7,311 nucleotides of DNA from Planctomycetaceae bacterium (GCA_002862265.1 PKCQ01000543.1:1-7311), one strand, 5' to 3'. Positions 1 to 6,254 are shown, counted from the stretch's first letter. A program made the numbers and translations. The notes: generated by a model from the letters alone, not told the origin.

Positions 1-91
1 GACTAGTGCGAATCAGCCAAAGCCCGGCTGGTTCAGCGGCACCCTTGTATTTCGCCAAGGCTCGCTTGGAAACCAGCTGTTGAGCCGACTG
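1..91. other. Region downstream of the permease gene, with possible 3' hairpins
   Basis: This is the trailer of the minus-strand permease gene, which stops at 92-94. Two competing foldings are visible. One pairs GCTGGTT at 27-33 with AACCAGC at 71-77, with an inner CCTTG/CAAGG stem at 43-47 and 56-60. The other is a short GC-rich hairpin, CAGCC at 14-18 with GGCTG at 26-30. Neither is followed by a U tract on the minus strand, so a classical intrinsic terminator cannot be claimed. No gene is seen. Confidence 0.3.
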
Positions 92-2512
92 CTAAAATTC
101 TTTTCTTCCGACGTAGATGCAGCTAAGTGTTAGTATCACGACGATGAAGGAGCTATTGGAAAGCAACGGCCCCCAAATTGAGAGTTTTACAGTAGGGCCA
201 GCATTGCCGCCCGCATTTACTGATTGTGCTTCCTTGCCACTCAGGAGGTATGTCATCACTTCATCCATGGCAGATGGCTTGGGAAGTACTTGATAGACTG
301 GATCGACACCCCAGTAGTACGCCAATTGCCATGACGAAAGGGCTGGATTGTAAGATTCCGCTACAGCTCCCGATTCCAAATTTATCTTGTAGACACTCTG
401 TTTTCCGGAGCCAATCCATGCATCTGTCGGACTCGCCCAATCGATGCTGGCGATATCGCCAGATATGCCCAAGTTGTAGTTTCCGCGACTCATGGTGTCG
501 CAATCTACAAAGAACAGTTCTCCTGTCTGATAGAGTATAGCGATCCGATTCGAATTTGGCTGCCACTCTAACTGGCGTATTTCTTTGCTTTCATCCAGCT
601 CGACACTACCCTTTAACTTGAGCCGCGCGTCATAAATCTGCAGAGGTCTGCCTCTCTGGGCCAAAACACAGAAGTTATCGTTGGCACGTGCTCTGCCAGG
701 AATGGGGCCTTCGCCGTCATCGCTATCCACTTCTAGGGATTGCACGACCTCAAACTTCTTACCTACCTGACGCAAGATTTCGATTTGCCCAGGTGTGTAG
801 ACAACAAGACCAGGCTGTCCCGAAGTTGGGTGTGGTGATGCGCGATCCGAAATGATAAACGAGTCTTCCGATACCTTCTCAAAAGCATCATTGCCGAGTA
901 TCGGACTCAGTTGCTTCAGCAATCCAAAAAGTGCCTTTTCAGTTGCTTCGATAGAATCCAGTTTTTCAAGGTTGAGTCGGTAGAGACCGCTTCGGCAGAT
1001 GGCATAATATTGATTATCCATCAACTTAAGACCGAAGCAATCGCGTGGAATCTCAGCTCCTCCGTCATACACCCAGCGAGCTTTCTTCCTAGCCTCTCCA
1101 GCCGAAGTTGGAATGCGGGATTGGCTTTCAGTTTCATCTAGGTTCGCACCCGAGTCTGAGTCGGTCTCGTCGTCTGGCGCGCTGGCGGGCTCTGGTTTGA
1201 TTTCAGCCAGCGAATTGTCTTCGCTATTAAGGTTGATAATGCCGATCGCTCGAGAGCTATCCAAGATACGATCAAAGGGATCACGCGTGAAAGACTTGAA
1301 ATAAATTTTCTTCCGATCAGCGTCGAATATTGGACCAAATGTAGTAGCTCCCCTTTCTCCTCCAGCAATGGCAGGTTGCCACACCGAGAACTCCTTGTTC
1401 CATACTGATATTCGTCCTTTCTGATCGACCATCGCTAGGTCTTCGCCGAGTGGGCTCACACGAGCAATCTGGCCTTCCAGTTCGACAAACACACGCATTA
1501 CTCCTTGCGCACCGCCGAGGCTGAGGCAAGCGAGCCAAAAGAGCATGCAGCTGACGACACAGACGATGGAGTTGCCCCAAATCAGTCCAGCAAGGCCAGA
1601 GATACTATAGAAGATGACGAATACAAAAATCAGCAGTGGGATGCAGTACAGAAGCCCTGCGTTCCAGATTTCGAATCTCAATCCAGCAATGAGAAAAACG
1701 CCAGTAATGAAGTAGGCAATATTCACTGTAACGAAGGCCGTACCGCCAAAAAATTTAGACAGGTACAGAAGCACGCGTGAGATGGGTTTGCTCAGCAAGA
1801 GGTGTAGCGACCCAGAGCGGAAGGTGTCAGGGATGATGGGGCTGGTCACGATCACTGCTACGAAAATGGCGATTACGCCCATTCCCAACTTTATGATCCA
1901 GAATAAGGCGAGTGGCTCAACGATTTCTCGCGCAGCCCGTCGCGAAAAACGGAGCGGTGTGCCAATCTTGACACCAGCATAACCGAAGTAAAGGCGTTCA
2001 CCGGAGTTGTCGCGTATGGCAAGCGGGAATGCGAGTTGAATAAGTTTTCGGTTGAGTTCTTCATTGTCTGCTTTTGTTCGCCCATCTGGGCCTCTCTCGA
2101 TGAGTGGCTTTAGCTTCTCACGGCGTGCAGCCGTCGGGAATGCCTCCGCGGAATACAGCTCAGAACTCATGAGGACTTTGTTCAAATTCTTCGCTGCGAC
2201 ACTTGATCGAACACGAATATCGTCGTTGTCGAGACTCTTCTGCACCTCGCGAACAAAAGCCGGGTCCATCTGCGCAACAACGGCTTGCGCAGATCCCCTG
2301 CCCTTACCTTTTGCTGCATCATCAATTCTCTCGTAGAGTTGCCTCTGATTACTAATGTCACTTGAAAGCACCTGTAGGCTACGTTCGGTGACGTAGCCAA
2401 AAGGGGCAACGCACGACAAGATCAGCGTCCAGCAGATCAGGAGAGCCCAAAGGATACGATTGCTGACAGCTTCCCAGAAGGAGTCTATCAAAATGCCTAT
2501 ATAAGGTTTCAT
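92..2512 (-). CDS. ABC-2 type transporter permease with large extracytoplasmic beta-propeller-like insertion
   Basis: This 806-residue integral membrane protein is the likely partner of the ATPase encoded 40 bp upstream. Predicted helices lie near residues 19-41, 203-224, 256-278, 284-306, 312-333 and 783-802. The cytoplasmic stretch at 225-255, with FRSGSLHLLLSKPISR, matches the ABC-2/NosY-type coupling region, and the N-terminus (MKPYIGILIDSFWEA) is typical of the family, which supports this start. No Shine-Dalgarno sequence is visible. Topology puts two soluble parts outside: 42-202, unrecognised and mostly helical in look, and 334-782. The second contains about seven WD40/PQQ-like strand sets (near 348-371, 390-428, 490-515, 545-580, 608-638, 644-680, 686-720) broken by an acidic low-complexity linker at about 437-466. 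Usual ABC-2 permeases are 250-400 residues, so this one is about twice the norm. The transported substrate is unknown. The permease assignment is firm; the propeller is inferred from strand patterns. Confidence 0.88.
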   Translation of the reverse strand: MKPYIGILIDSFWEAVSNRILWALLICWTLILSCVAPFGYVTERSLQVLSSDISNQRQLYERIDDAAKGKGRGSAQAVVAQMDPAFVREVQKSLDNDDIRVRSSVAAKNLNKVLMSSELYSAEAFPTAARREKLKPLIERGPDGRTKADNEELNRKLIQLAFPLAIRDNSGERLYFGYAGVKIGTPLRFSRRAAREIVEPLALFWIIKLGMGVIAIFVAVIVTSPIIPDTFRSGSLHLLLSKPISRVLLYLSKFFGGTAFVTVNIAYFITGVFLIAGLRFEIWNAGLLYCIPLLIFVFVIFYSISGLAGLIWGNSIVCVVSCMLFWLACLSLGGAQGVMRVFVELEGQIARVSPLGEDLAMVDQKGRISVWNKEFSVWQPAIAGGERGATTFGPIFDADRKKIYFKSFTRDPFDRILDSSRAIGIINLNSEDNSLAEIKPEPASAPDDETDSDSGANLDETESQSRIPTSAGEARKKARWVYDGGAEIPRDCFGLKLMDNQYYAICRSGLYRLNLEKLDSIEATEKALFGLLKQLSPILGNDAFEKVSEDSFIISDRASPHPTSGQPGLVVYTPGQIEILRQVGKKFEVVQSLEVDSDDGEGPIPGRARANDNFCVLAQRGRPLQIYDARLKLKGSVELDESKEIRQLEWQPNSNRIAILYQTGELFFVDCDTMSRGNYNLGISGDIASIDWASPTDAWIGSGKQSVYKINLESGAVAESYNPALSSWQLAYYWGVDPVYQVLPKPSAMDEVMTYLLSGKEAQSVNAGGNAGPTVKLSIWGPLLSNSSFIVVILTLSCIYVGRKEF

Positions 2513-2552
2513 TGGAGAACCGTTTTTCTCGCTTAAGATGGGCGGAGGATTC

Positions 2553-3521
2553 CTAAAGTTCGTCTTCCGCCTGCACGGCCGAGAGAAAGACTTCTTCTAG
2601 AGTGAGCGAAGAGCGTTCAAGCTTGTGGATACTCATGTCGAGTCCGCGGATGCAATCGACGAGTTTGTCGACGTCATCTTGGCCATCGGTTCCTGAGGTG
2701 AGTTGCTGCAAGTTTTCTTCTGGTAGATCAATAAGCTCAACGGTGGACTTTTCCTGCAGCTGTGAAAATTGCTCAGGTGTTCCAGAGAGTTCTATGCGAA
2801 CTCGAGTGTTTCGGTTTTGGAAGAATTGAGCCGTTAATTCTGCGGGGGTTCCCACTCCGATGAGTTTTCCTTTCGCAAGAATCGCAACGCGATCACAAAC
2901 CAATTCTACTTCTTGCAAAATGTGACTGTTCAGGAAAACCGTTTTACCTTGTTCCCGAAGGTAGGAAATGAGTTGCCGGATCTGCGAACGGCCCAAAGGA
3001 TCAAGCCCATCGGTTGGTTCGTCCATGATCAGCAATTCAGGATCGTGTAGCAGTGCTTGGGCGAGCCCCAATCGCTGACGCATGCCTTTGCTGTATTTTC
3101 GGACGTATTCCTTTTCACGCCCGGCCAGACCGACTAGCTCGAGTAGTTCGGCTGACTTTGTTTTAATCTGTGATTCGGCAACATGACTTAGACGGCCATA
3201 AAGATTGAGAGCTCTGGTGGCGGTGTGGTGCGCTGGGAAATTCAAATTCTCCGGAAGATAGCCGATCTTGCGTCGGGCCTTCTTGGACCCAGCGGCATCT
3301 CCCAGCATTCGAGCTTTTCCACCGGTGCTTCGCACGATACCCAGAAGGATTTTGATCAGCGTAGTCTTTCCTGCGCCATTGGGACCCAGCAGGCCAAATA
3401 CCTCGCCCCGATTAACCTGAAGATTGATACCTTTAAGAGCTCGAAATCGCTTCCTCGCTATCCAGCCATCACGGTATTCCTTCTTGAGATCTGCAACGTC
3501 GATTGCAGGAGAATCAACCAT
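2553..3521 (-). CDS. ABC transporter ATP-binding protein (ABC-2/NosF-like)
   Basis: This 322-residue cytoplasmic ATPase powers the permease encoded just downstream in the same operon. Visible motifs in order are Walker A GPNGAGKT at 46-53, a Q-loop region GYLPEN at 87-92 where glutamate takes the usual glutamine place (common in NosF/CcmA-like ABC-2 ATPases), the signature SKGMRQ at 144-149, Walker B LLIMDEP at 163-169 with D167 and catalytic E168, the D-loop GLDP at 172-175, and the switch histidine H200. Residues from about 235 form the C-terminal extension frequent in this group, ending in the characteristic LTLEEVFL motif at 306-313. The length is normal for the family. A purine stretch AAGAAG about 9 bases before the ATG may be a weak ribosome binding site. 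The gene comes first in the pair, so its promoter should lie in 3522-3894. The substrate cannot be told from the ATPase. Confidence 0.95.
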   Translation of the reverse strand: MVDSPAIDVADLKKEYRDGWIARKRFRALKGINLQVNRGEVFGLLGPNGAGKTTLIKILLGIVRSTGGKARMLGDAAGSKKARRKIGYLPENLNFPAHHTATRALNLYGRLSHVAESQIKTKSAELLELVGLAGREKEYVRKYSKGMRQRLGLAQALLHDPELLIMDEPTDGLDPLGRSQIRQLISYLREQGKTVFLNSHILQEVELVCDRVAILAKGKLIGVGTPAELTAQFFQNRNTRVRIELSGTPEQFSQLQEKSTVELIDLPEENLQQLTSGTDGQDDVDKLVDCIRGLDMSIHKLERSSLTLEEVFLSAVQAEDEL

Positions 3522-3894
3522 ATCGATTTACTTCTTATGAACCTTGAAAAGCATCAGGCGAGCCGACTTAACTAGGATAGTGGAAACTGGTCTGCTGAGG
3601 AGATGGCAGTAACACTCCGGGTGGATATCGGCAGCAAGTAAGAATAAGCCGAAGTGCTAGGGATCTTGGACGCATTTCCTGTAGCTCGTAAACGTCGCGT
3701 TTTTCATCATTCGCCTGCTGCCGAACGAAATTGGGATTCTCAGATGAAAATTAATATGACAGGAGAATTTGCGAGAAGAAGCAATCTGCGACCAGCACCC
3801 TACTCCGGAGTACCCGCCATTGAACAATTGTCACCGGACTTAACGAATCGGTAACTTCGTGAGGTTTAGCGGATTTAGCAGAAATCTGGGACTG
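3522..3894. other. Intergenic region upstream of the ABC-2 operon
   Basis: This is 373 bp with no convincing gene. It must hold the promoter of the minus-strand ATPase/permease operon, but no clear -35/-10 pair stands out. It carries sequence blocks shared with the other ATPase upstream region: TAGTGGAAA at 3578-3586, TCCGGGTGGAT at 3616-3626 and TTTCCTGTAGCTCGTAAA at 3675-3692. A plus-strand reading frame of 66 codons at 3654-3854 has no ribosome binding site, no recognisable domain and no gene after it, so it is not called. A 12-bp palindrome lies at 3801-3812. The right edge forms the 3' hairpin of the next minus-strand gene. Confidence 0.6.
3603..3641 (+). other. Possible mini-ORF (12 codons) with (I/L)RVD core
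   Basis: An ATG directly preceded by GAGGAG opens a 12-codon frame, MAVTLRVDIGSK, ending in TAA. The purine run touches the start codon, so it is too close for an ideal ribosome binding site. It would be ignored alone. It is listed because the block CGGGTGGAT is shared, in the same reading frame, with a 13-codon frame at 6178-6219. No gene follows it on the plus strand. It may simply be part of a conserved non-coding element. Confidence 0.15.
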
Positions 3895-3900
3895 CTAAAT
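3873..3900 (-). terminator. Hairpin overlapping the stop codon of the small membrane protein gene
   Basis: A perfect 9-bp inverted repeat (ATTTAGCAG at 3873-3881 and CTGCTAAAT at 3892-3900) encloses a 10-base loop. The upstream arm, in transcript sense, contains the TAG stop codon at 3895-3897. There is no U tract after it on the minus strand, so it may be a weak or Rho-assisted terminator, or a 3' end stabiliser. A further TTTAGC copy sits at 3865-3870. Confidence 0.35.
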
Positions 3901-4407
3901 ACTCGTGAGCCAAGCGGCAAGGCCTAGAAGCCAAATGGAAGAGAGAATGATCACGGAGGCGAGGGTGAGTCGGACCCAAACTTTAGTGGACGGCGCCGCC
4001 CAAACCTTGCTCTCAGTGGGACGCACCACGGATTGCAAGAATCTTTGCCGATGATTGGGCTCATTCATCAGCATTGCGCGAGTTGGCTCGAGCAAGCCAT
4101 ACTGGACGGAAAAGTCTAACGCACCGTAAAGTCGATGCTTTCTTCCTACTGGATCGACACCAGCGGCTTCGAAGAACCATATCTGGCGACCGTAGTCCGC
4201 TTCAATTTCTTCGTCCAGGTGCACACATCTGATAGCTTCAATTCGTGACTCTTCCGCGCAGTATTCTTTCCGTAGGAGCGCACTCATTGCGTGGTCATTG
4301 ACAGTTTGCCAGACTTCTTTCGAGAATTGATTGGGGGTAGTTTCCGGGTTCATTTTGCAGCCCGCCGCAAGTCCGTGGATACAAAATCCAAATTTAAACG
4401 CTGGCAT
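3895..4407 (-). CDS. Conserved-looking hypothetical protein with C-terminal membrane anchor
   Basis: The function is not recognised. The frame encodes 170 residues: a soluble N-terminal part rich in charged residues (about 20-140) and one hydrophobic helix at about 146-168, ending two residues before the C-terminus. This is a tail-anchored layout with the bulk in the cytoplasm. The soluble part has a helical, acidic stretch (EESRIEAIRCVHLDEEIEADYGRQIWFFEAAGV is at 52-84; key residues include H63, the acidic run 65-69 and W77). The start is uncertain. The outermost ATG (4407) gives an odd N-terminus with a weak lipobox-like LAAGC at residues 13-17 but no proper hydrophobic core. The ATG at 4353 (Met19) gives a more natural start and is at least as likely. 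Neither has a Shine-Dalgarno sequence. A sigma-70-like promoter lies upstream at 4479-4508. The gene sits alone between two ABC systems, and a role with either is only conjecture. Confidence 0.7.
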   Translation of the reverse strand: MPAFKFGFCIHGLAAGCKMNPETTPNQFSKEVWQTVNDHAMSALLRKEYCAEESRIEAIRCVHLDEEIEADYGRQIWFFEAAGVDPVGRKHRLYGALDFSVQYGLLEPTRAMLMNEPNHRQRFLQSVVRPTESKVWAAPSTKVWVRLTLASVIILSSIWLLGLAAWLTSI

Positions 4408-4415
4408 TGTGGGTC

Positions 4416-4460
4416 GCTTTTATGACTCACCTTCGCTCAGTGACGAACGAGTCATAAAGC
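4416..4460 (-). promoter_or_regulatory. Long inverted repeat in the predicted 5' leader of the small membrane protein gene
   Basis: A perfect 10-bp inverted repeat (TTTATGACTC at 4419-4428 on the plus strand and GAGTCATAAA at 4449-4458) flanks a 20-base centre. The centre holds a second stem, TTCG at 4432-4435 with CGAA at 4444-4447. The outer stem can be extended by GC/GC with one bulged base (4416-4417 and 4459-4460). It lies between the predicted transcription start (about 4472) and the first possible ATG at 4407, so the transcript would carry it as a two-tier hairpin. It is not followed by a U run on either strand, so it is not a terminator. It could be an RNA control element or a DNA operator. 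Confidence 0.45.
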
Positions 4461-4478
4461 TATCCTTATAACTGCTCG

Positions 4479-4508
4479 ATTATAGTGAACTAACAAGCCG
4501 CATGTCAT
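4479..4508 (-). promoter_or_regulatory. Sigma-70-like promoter for the small membrane protein gene
   Basis: On the minus strand there is a perfect -10 hexamer TATAAT (4484 to 4479) and a -35 hexamer ATGACA (4508 to 4503, five of six matches to TTGACA) separated by 18 bp. The predicted transcription start is near 4472, giving a leader of about 65 bases to the ATG at 4407 or about 120 bases to the ATG at 4353. It is the clearest promoter-like site noticed in the window. Confidence 0.55.
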
Positions 4509-4724
4509 CAGCAGGGATGGCAGAATTCCCCTTAGATTTGGTCAGTCTTGGCACGCCTGCCTTTGACAACGGAGCCACGCAATTTTTTCGGGGTTTACCG
4601 CCGAATATCGAGTCTCGGGCATATTTGCCGCAATGCCACGCTTAGGAATCAGGCTGTCTTCATCGCTGAGCCGTCTTCTCCGTGGACTGCCGAAGGGTCG
4701 CCAGCCAGATAGTGAAACTCGTCG

Positions 4725-4752
4725 TTTCTAGGGGGTTCGTACACCCTAGAGA
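4725..4752 (-). terminator. Possible hairpin terminator after the CNB-fused ATPase gene
   Basis: TCTAGGG at 4727-4733 pairs with CCCTAGA at 4744-4750 around a 10-base loop. It lies about 85 bases past the stop codon of the minus-strand ATPase gene. There is no U tract on the exit side, so it is only a weak candidate for termination or transcript-end protection. Confidence 0.3.
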
Positions 4753-4834
4753 GGTGGGGTTTTGTGACGCAGTTTCTACTCCTGGTCCAAATTTACTCGC
4801 CTACCTCGAATTGAACATGGTGGTCAATCTCGCA

Positions 4835-5995
4835 TCATTGTCGATCAAAGAGACTCGTGCGAATCTCCGTTTCAAAGCTCGCCTGTTCGGCGATGGCATT
4901 CTCGAACTGTTCCTTGCTGAGCGAGTAGAGAACGGTTTCTTCCAAAGTATCGATGCTGGCGTTTCGTGGCTCGCCCATTAGCAAAGCCATCTCCCCGAAG
5001 AAGTCACCTTCACCCAAGGTCGCGACTTGCTCTTCGTCCTTGCCGCGTTTTACCGCCACCCTGCCCTTTCGTATCAGATAGAACTTGTCTCCCGAATCGC
5101 CTTCACGAATCACTCGTTGCTCGGCTTCAAATGCTTCGCTCTGAAGATTGTCGGCCATTTGTGCCAATCCGCGCGGAGTCAGATGTTTGAAAACGTCGCA
5201 GTGCATCAAGATCTGGCTAACGATAGCAGCCTCTTGGACCAAGACGTCAGAACGAATGCTTCCATCGACAAGATTGATGATGCGGTCTGCGACATCTAGA
5301 ATTCGATTGTCGTGAGTGACGATAATGATCGTGGCTCCATCTTCTTTGGCTCTCTTGCGGAGCAATTCCACTACTGTCCGTCCACTTTTCTCATCGAGTG
5401 CTGCTGTGGGCTCATCGGCTAGAACAAGCCGTGGTCCATGCACCAAGCCGCGTGCGATGGCGACGCGTTGTTTCTGACCACCAGAAAGCTGCTTAGGCTT
5501 GTGCCCTGTGCGCTCGCCCAGTCCAACCACGTTGAGCATTTCTTTGGAACGATTCGTTTGCTCAGAGCGATTGCCATTCGGCTCAGCTAGCTCCAGGGCC
5601 ATCCGCACATTTTGAGTTGCTGTGAGCGAGTCGAAGAGATTGTGCGCCTGAAAGATAAAGCCAATCTCGCGACGCAATTCTCGAAGGTCTGCACTCGTTG
5701 CTTCATGTAGCGGGCGATCAAGCACATAGAGCTCGCCTTCCTGAGCACGACGCAAAGTACCAATCAAAGTGAGCAAAGTAGTTTTGCCAGAACCACTGGG
5801 GCCCGTCATGATGATGATTTCGCCTGGGTATATCTCCAAGTAATTGTCGAACAGGACTTGCTTGCGTAGATCTCCGCTGCCGTAGTAGTGCTGTAGGCCG
5901 ACTGCGGCGATGGCTGGCTTTTGACCTTCTGCGATGCGTTTTCTGGTAGTCGGGTCATACCGAACCGCAGGAGAGGTGATGTTAGATTCAGCCAT
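4835..5995 (-). CDS. DevA-family ABC transporter ATP-binding protein fused to a C-terminal cyclic-nucleotide-binding domain
   Basis: This 386-residue cytoplasmic protein has two parts. Residues about 28-250 are an ABC ATPase of the DevA/MacB/LolD group: Walker A GPSGSGKT at 65-72, Q-loop Q116 in IGFIFQAHNLF, signature LSGGQ at 170-174, Walker B LVLADEP at 190-196 with E195, and switch H228 in VTHDN. Phrases such as YPGEIIIMTGPSGSG and the Q-loop context closely resemble heterocyst-type DevA. Residues about 262-384 are a Crp/PKA-type cyclic-nucleotide-binding domain. Its phosphate-binding cassette FFGEMALLMGEPRNAS (332-347) keeps E335 and R344 at the spacing seen in protein kinase A, so ligand binding is plausible. 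DevA proteins normally end near 230-250 residues, so the extra domain is the notable feature. The start has no Shine-Dalgarno sequence but is the natural one, with a 27-residue lead before the domain. It is transcribed divergently from an adaptor lipoprotein gene that is its likely partner. The ATPase and CNB calls are firm; the ligand is unknown. Confidence 0.94.
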   Translation of the reverse strand: MAESNITSPAVRYDPTTRKRIAEGQKPAIAAVGLQHYYGSGDLRKQVLFDNYLEIYPGEIIIMTGPSGSGKTTLLTLIGTLRRAQEGELYVLDRPLHEATSADLRELRREIGFIFQAHNLFDSLTATQNVRMALELAEPNGNRSEQTNRSKEMLNVVGLGERTGHKPKQLSGGQKQRVAIARGLVHGPRLVLADEPTAALDEKSGRTVVELLRKRAKEDGATIIIVTHDNRILDVADRIINLVDGSIRSDVLVQEAAIVSQILMHCDVFKHLTPRGLAQMADNLQSEAFEAEQRVIREGDSGDKFYLIRKGRVAVKRGKDEEQVATLGEGDFFGEMALLMGEPRNASIDTLEETVLYSLSKEQFENAIAEQASFETEIRTSLFDRQ

Positions 5996-6254
5996 GGCGT
6001 ACTAATTTGGGACCGAGACCCGTAGCGTCCGGGCCAAAAGGGCAGGTTCTATTTCTGATCGTCGCAGGCAAAGGTGCTATGTTGCATACGACCGGAACAT
6101 GCTCGCAAGTAGTAGTTCCGACAAAGTTAGCTTAGCATCAAAGTAGTGGAAATCGCACTTAGGCAAAACTAAGTATTATGGATTCTACTGCCATCCGGGT
6201 GGATTTTCCTGGCTCGTAAAGCCTTCCCCTCCGCGCCAATTGCTTGTGAAGACC
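5996..6254. promoter_or_regulatory. Divergent intergenic region between the CNB-fused ATPase and the adaptor lipoprotein gene
   Basis: These 259 bp must promote transcription both ways. On the plus side a TATTAT at 6174-6179 resembles a -10 element, but no good -35 is found. An inverted repeat ACTTAG-N6-CTAAGT at 6157-6174 abuts it and could be an operator. A second pair, CGGAAC at 6093-6098 and GTTCCG at 6115-6120, is weaker. The region also carries TAGTGGAAA at 6144-6152, TCCGGGTGGAT at 6194-6204 and TTTCCTGGCTCGTAAA at 6205-6220, all shared with the region upstream of the ABC-2 operon. No clear promoter was found for the minus-strand gene. Confidence 0.4.
6178..6219 (+). other. Possible leader mini-ORF (13 codons) upstream of the adaptor gene
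   Basis: An ATG opens a 13-codon frame, MDSTAIRVDFPGS, ending in TAA, 35 bases before the adaptor start. It has no evident ribosome binding site. Its IRVD core, encoded by a shared CGGGTGGAT block, matches the LRVD of the 12-codon frame at 3603-3641. If the TATTAT at 6174-6179 is a real -10 element, this ATG would lie inside the promoter and not be transcribed, so the two ideas exclude each other. Confidence 0.2.

Larger units (their letters stand above)
4408..4834. other. Intergenic region between the small membrane protein gene and the CNB-fused ATPase gene
   Basis: This is 427 bp without a supportable gene. Its left part (4416-4508) holds the leader hairpin and promoter of the minus-strand small membrane protein gene. 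The middle (about 4510-4720) shows nothing recognisable beyond a T6 tract at 4583-4588 with no good hairpin before it. The right part is the trailer of the ATPase gene, with a short hairpin at 4725-4752. A plus-strand frame from 4682 continues antisense into the ATPase gene and is treated as a shadow. Confidence 0.55.

Noticed and set aside
3249..3263. Glutamate in place of the usual Q-loop glutamine in the ABC-2 ATPase (GYLPEN)
   Set aside because: This substitution is common among NosF/CcmA-like ABC-2 ATPases and does not suggest an inactive enzyme, since all other motifs are intact.
3710..3725. Similarity between TTCGCCTGCTGCCGAA here and 6373-6390 inside the adaptor gene, which could mean a decayed adaptor copy upstream of the ABC-2 operon
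   Set aside because: The match needs two single-base gaps and the distance from the other shared blocks differs by more than 100 bases, so chance is a fair explanation.
3801..3812. Perfect 12-bp palindrome TACTCCGGAGTA
   Set aside because: One or two palindromes of this length are expected by chance in a window of this size, and it is not placed at a recognisable promoter.
3654..3854. Plus-strand reading frame of 66 codons in the intergenic region upstream of the ABC-2 operon
   Set aside because: It has no ribosome binding site at its first ATG, no recognisable domain and a basic, low-structure composition. An internal ATG at 3743 gives only about 36 codons. Not strong enough to call a gene.
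4583..4588. T6 tract as a possible plus-strand intrinsic terminator
   Set aside because: No stable hairpin directly precedes it and no plus-strand gene ends nearby.
4682..4981. Plus-strand frame of 99 codons
   Set aside because: Most of its second half is antisense to the conserved CNB domain of the ATPase gene, and its product shows no domain.
6157..6174. ACTTAG-N6-CTAAGT inverted repeat as a definite operator of the adaptor gene
   Set aside because: Six-bp arms are frequent by chance and the associated -10-like TATTAT lacks a -35, so it is kept only as a note in the intergenic entry.
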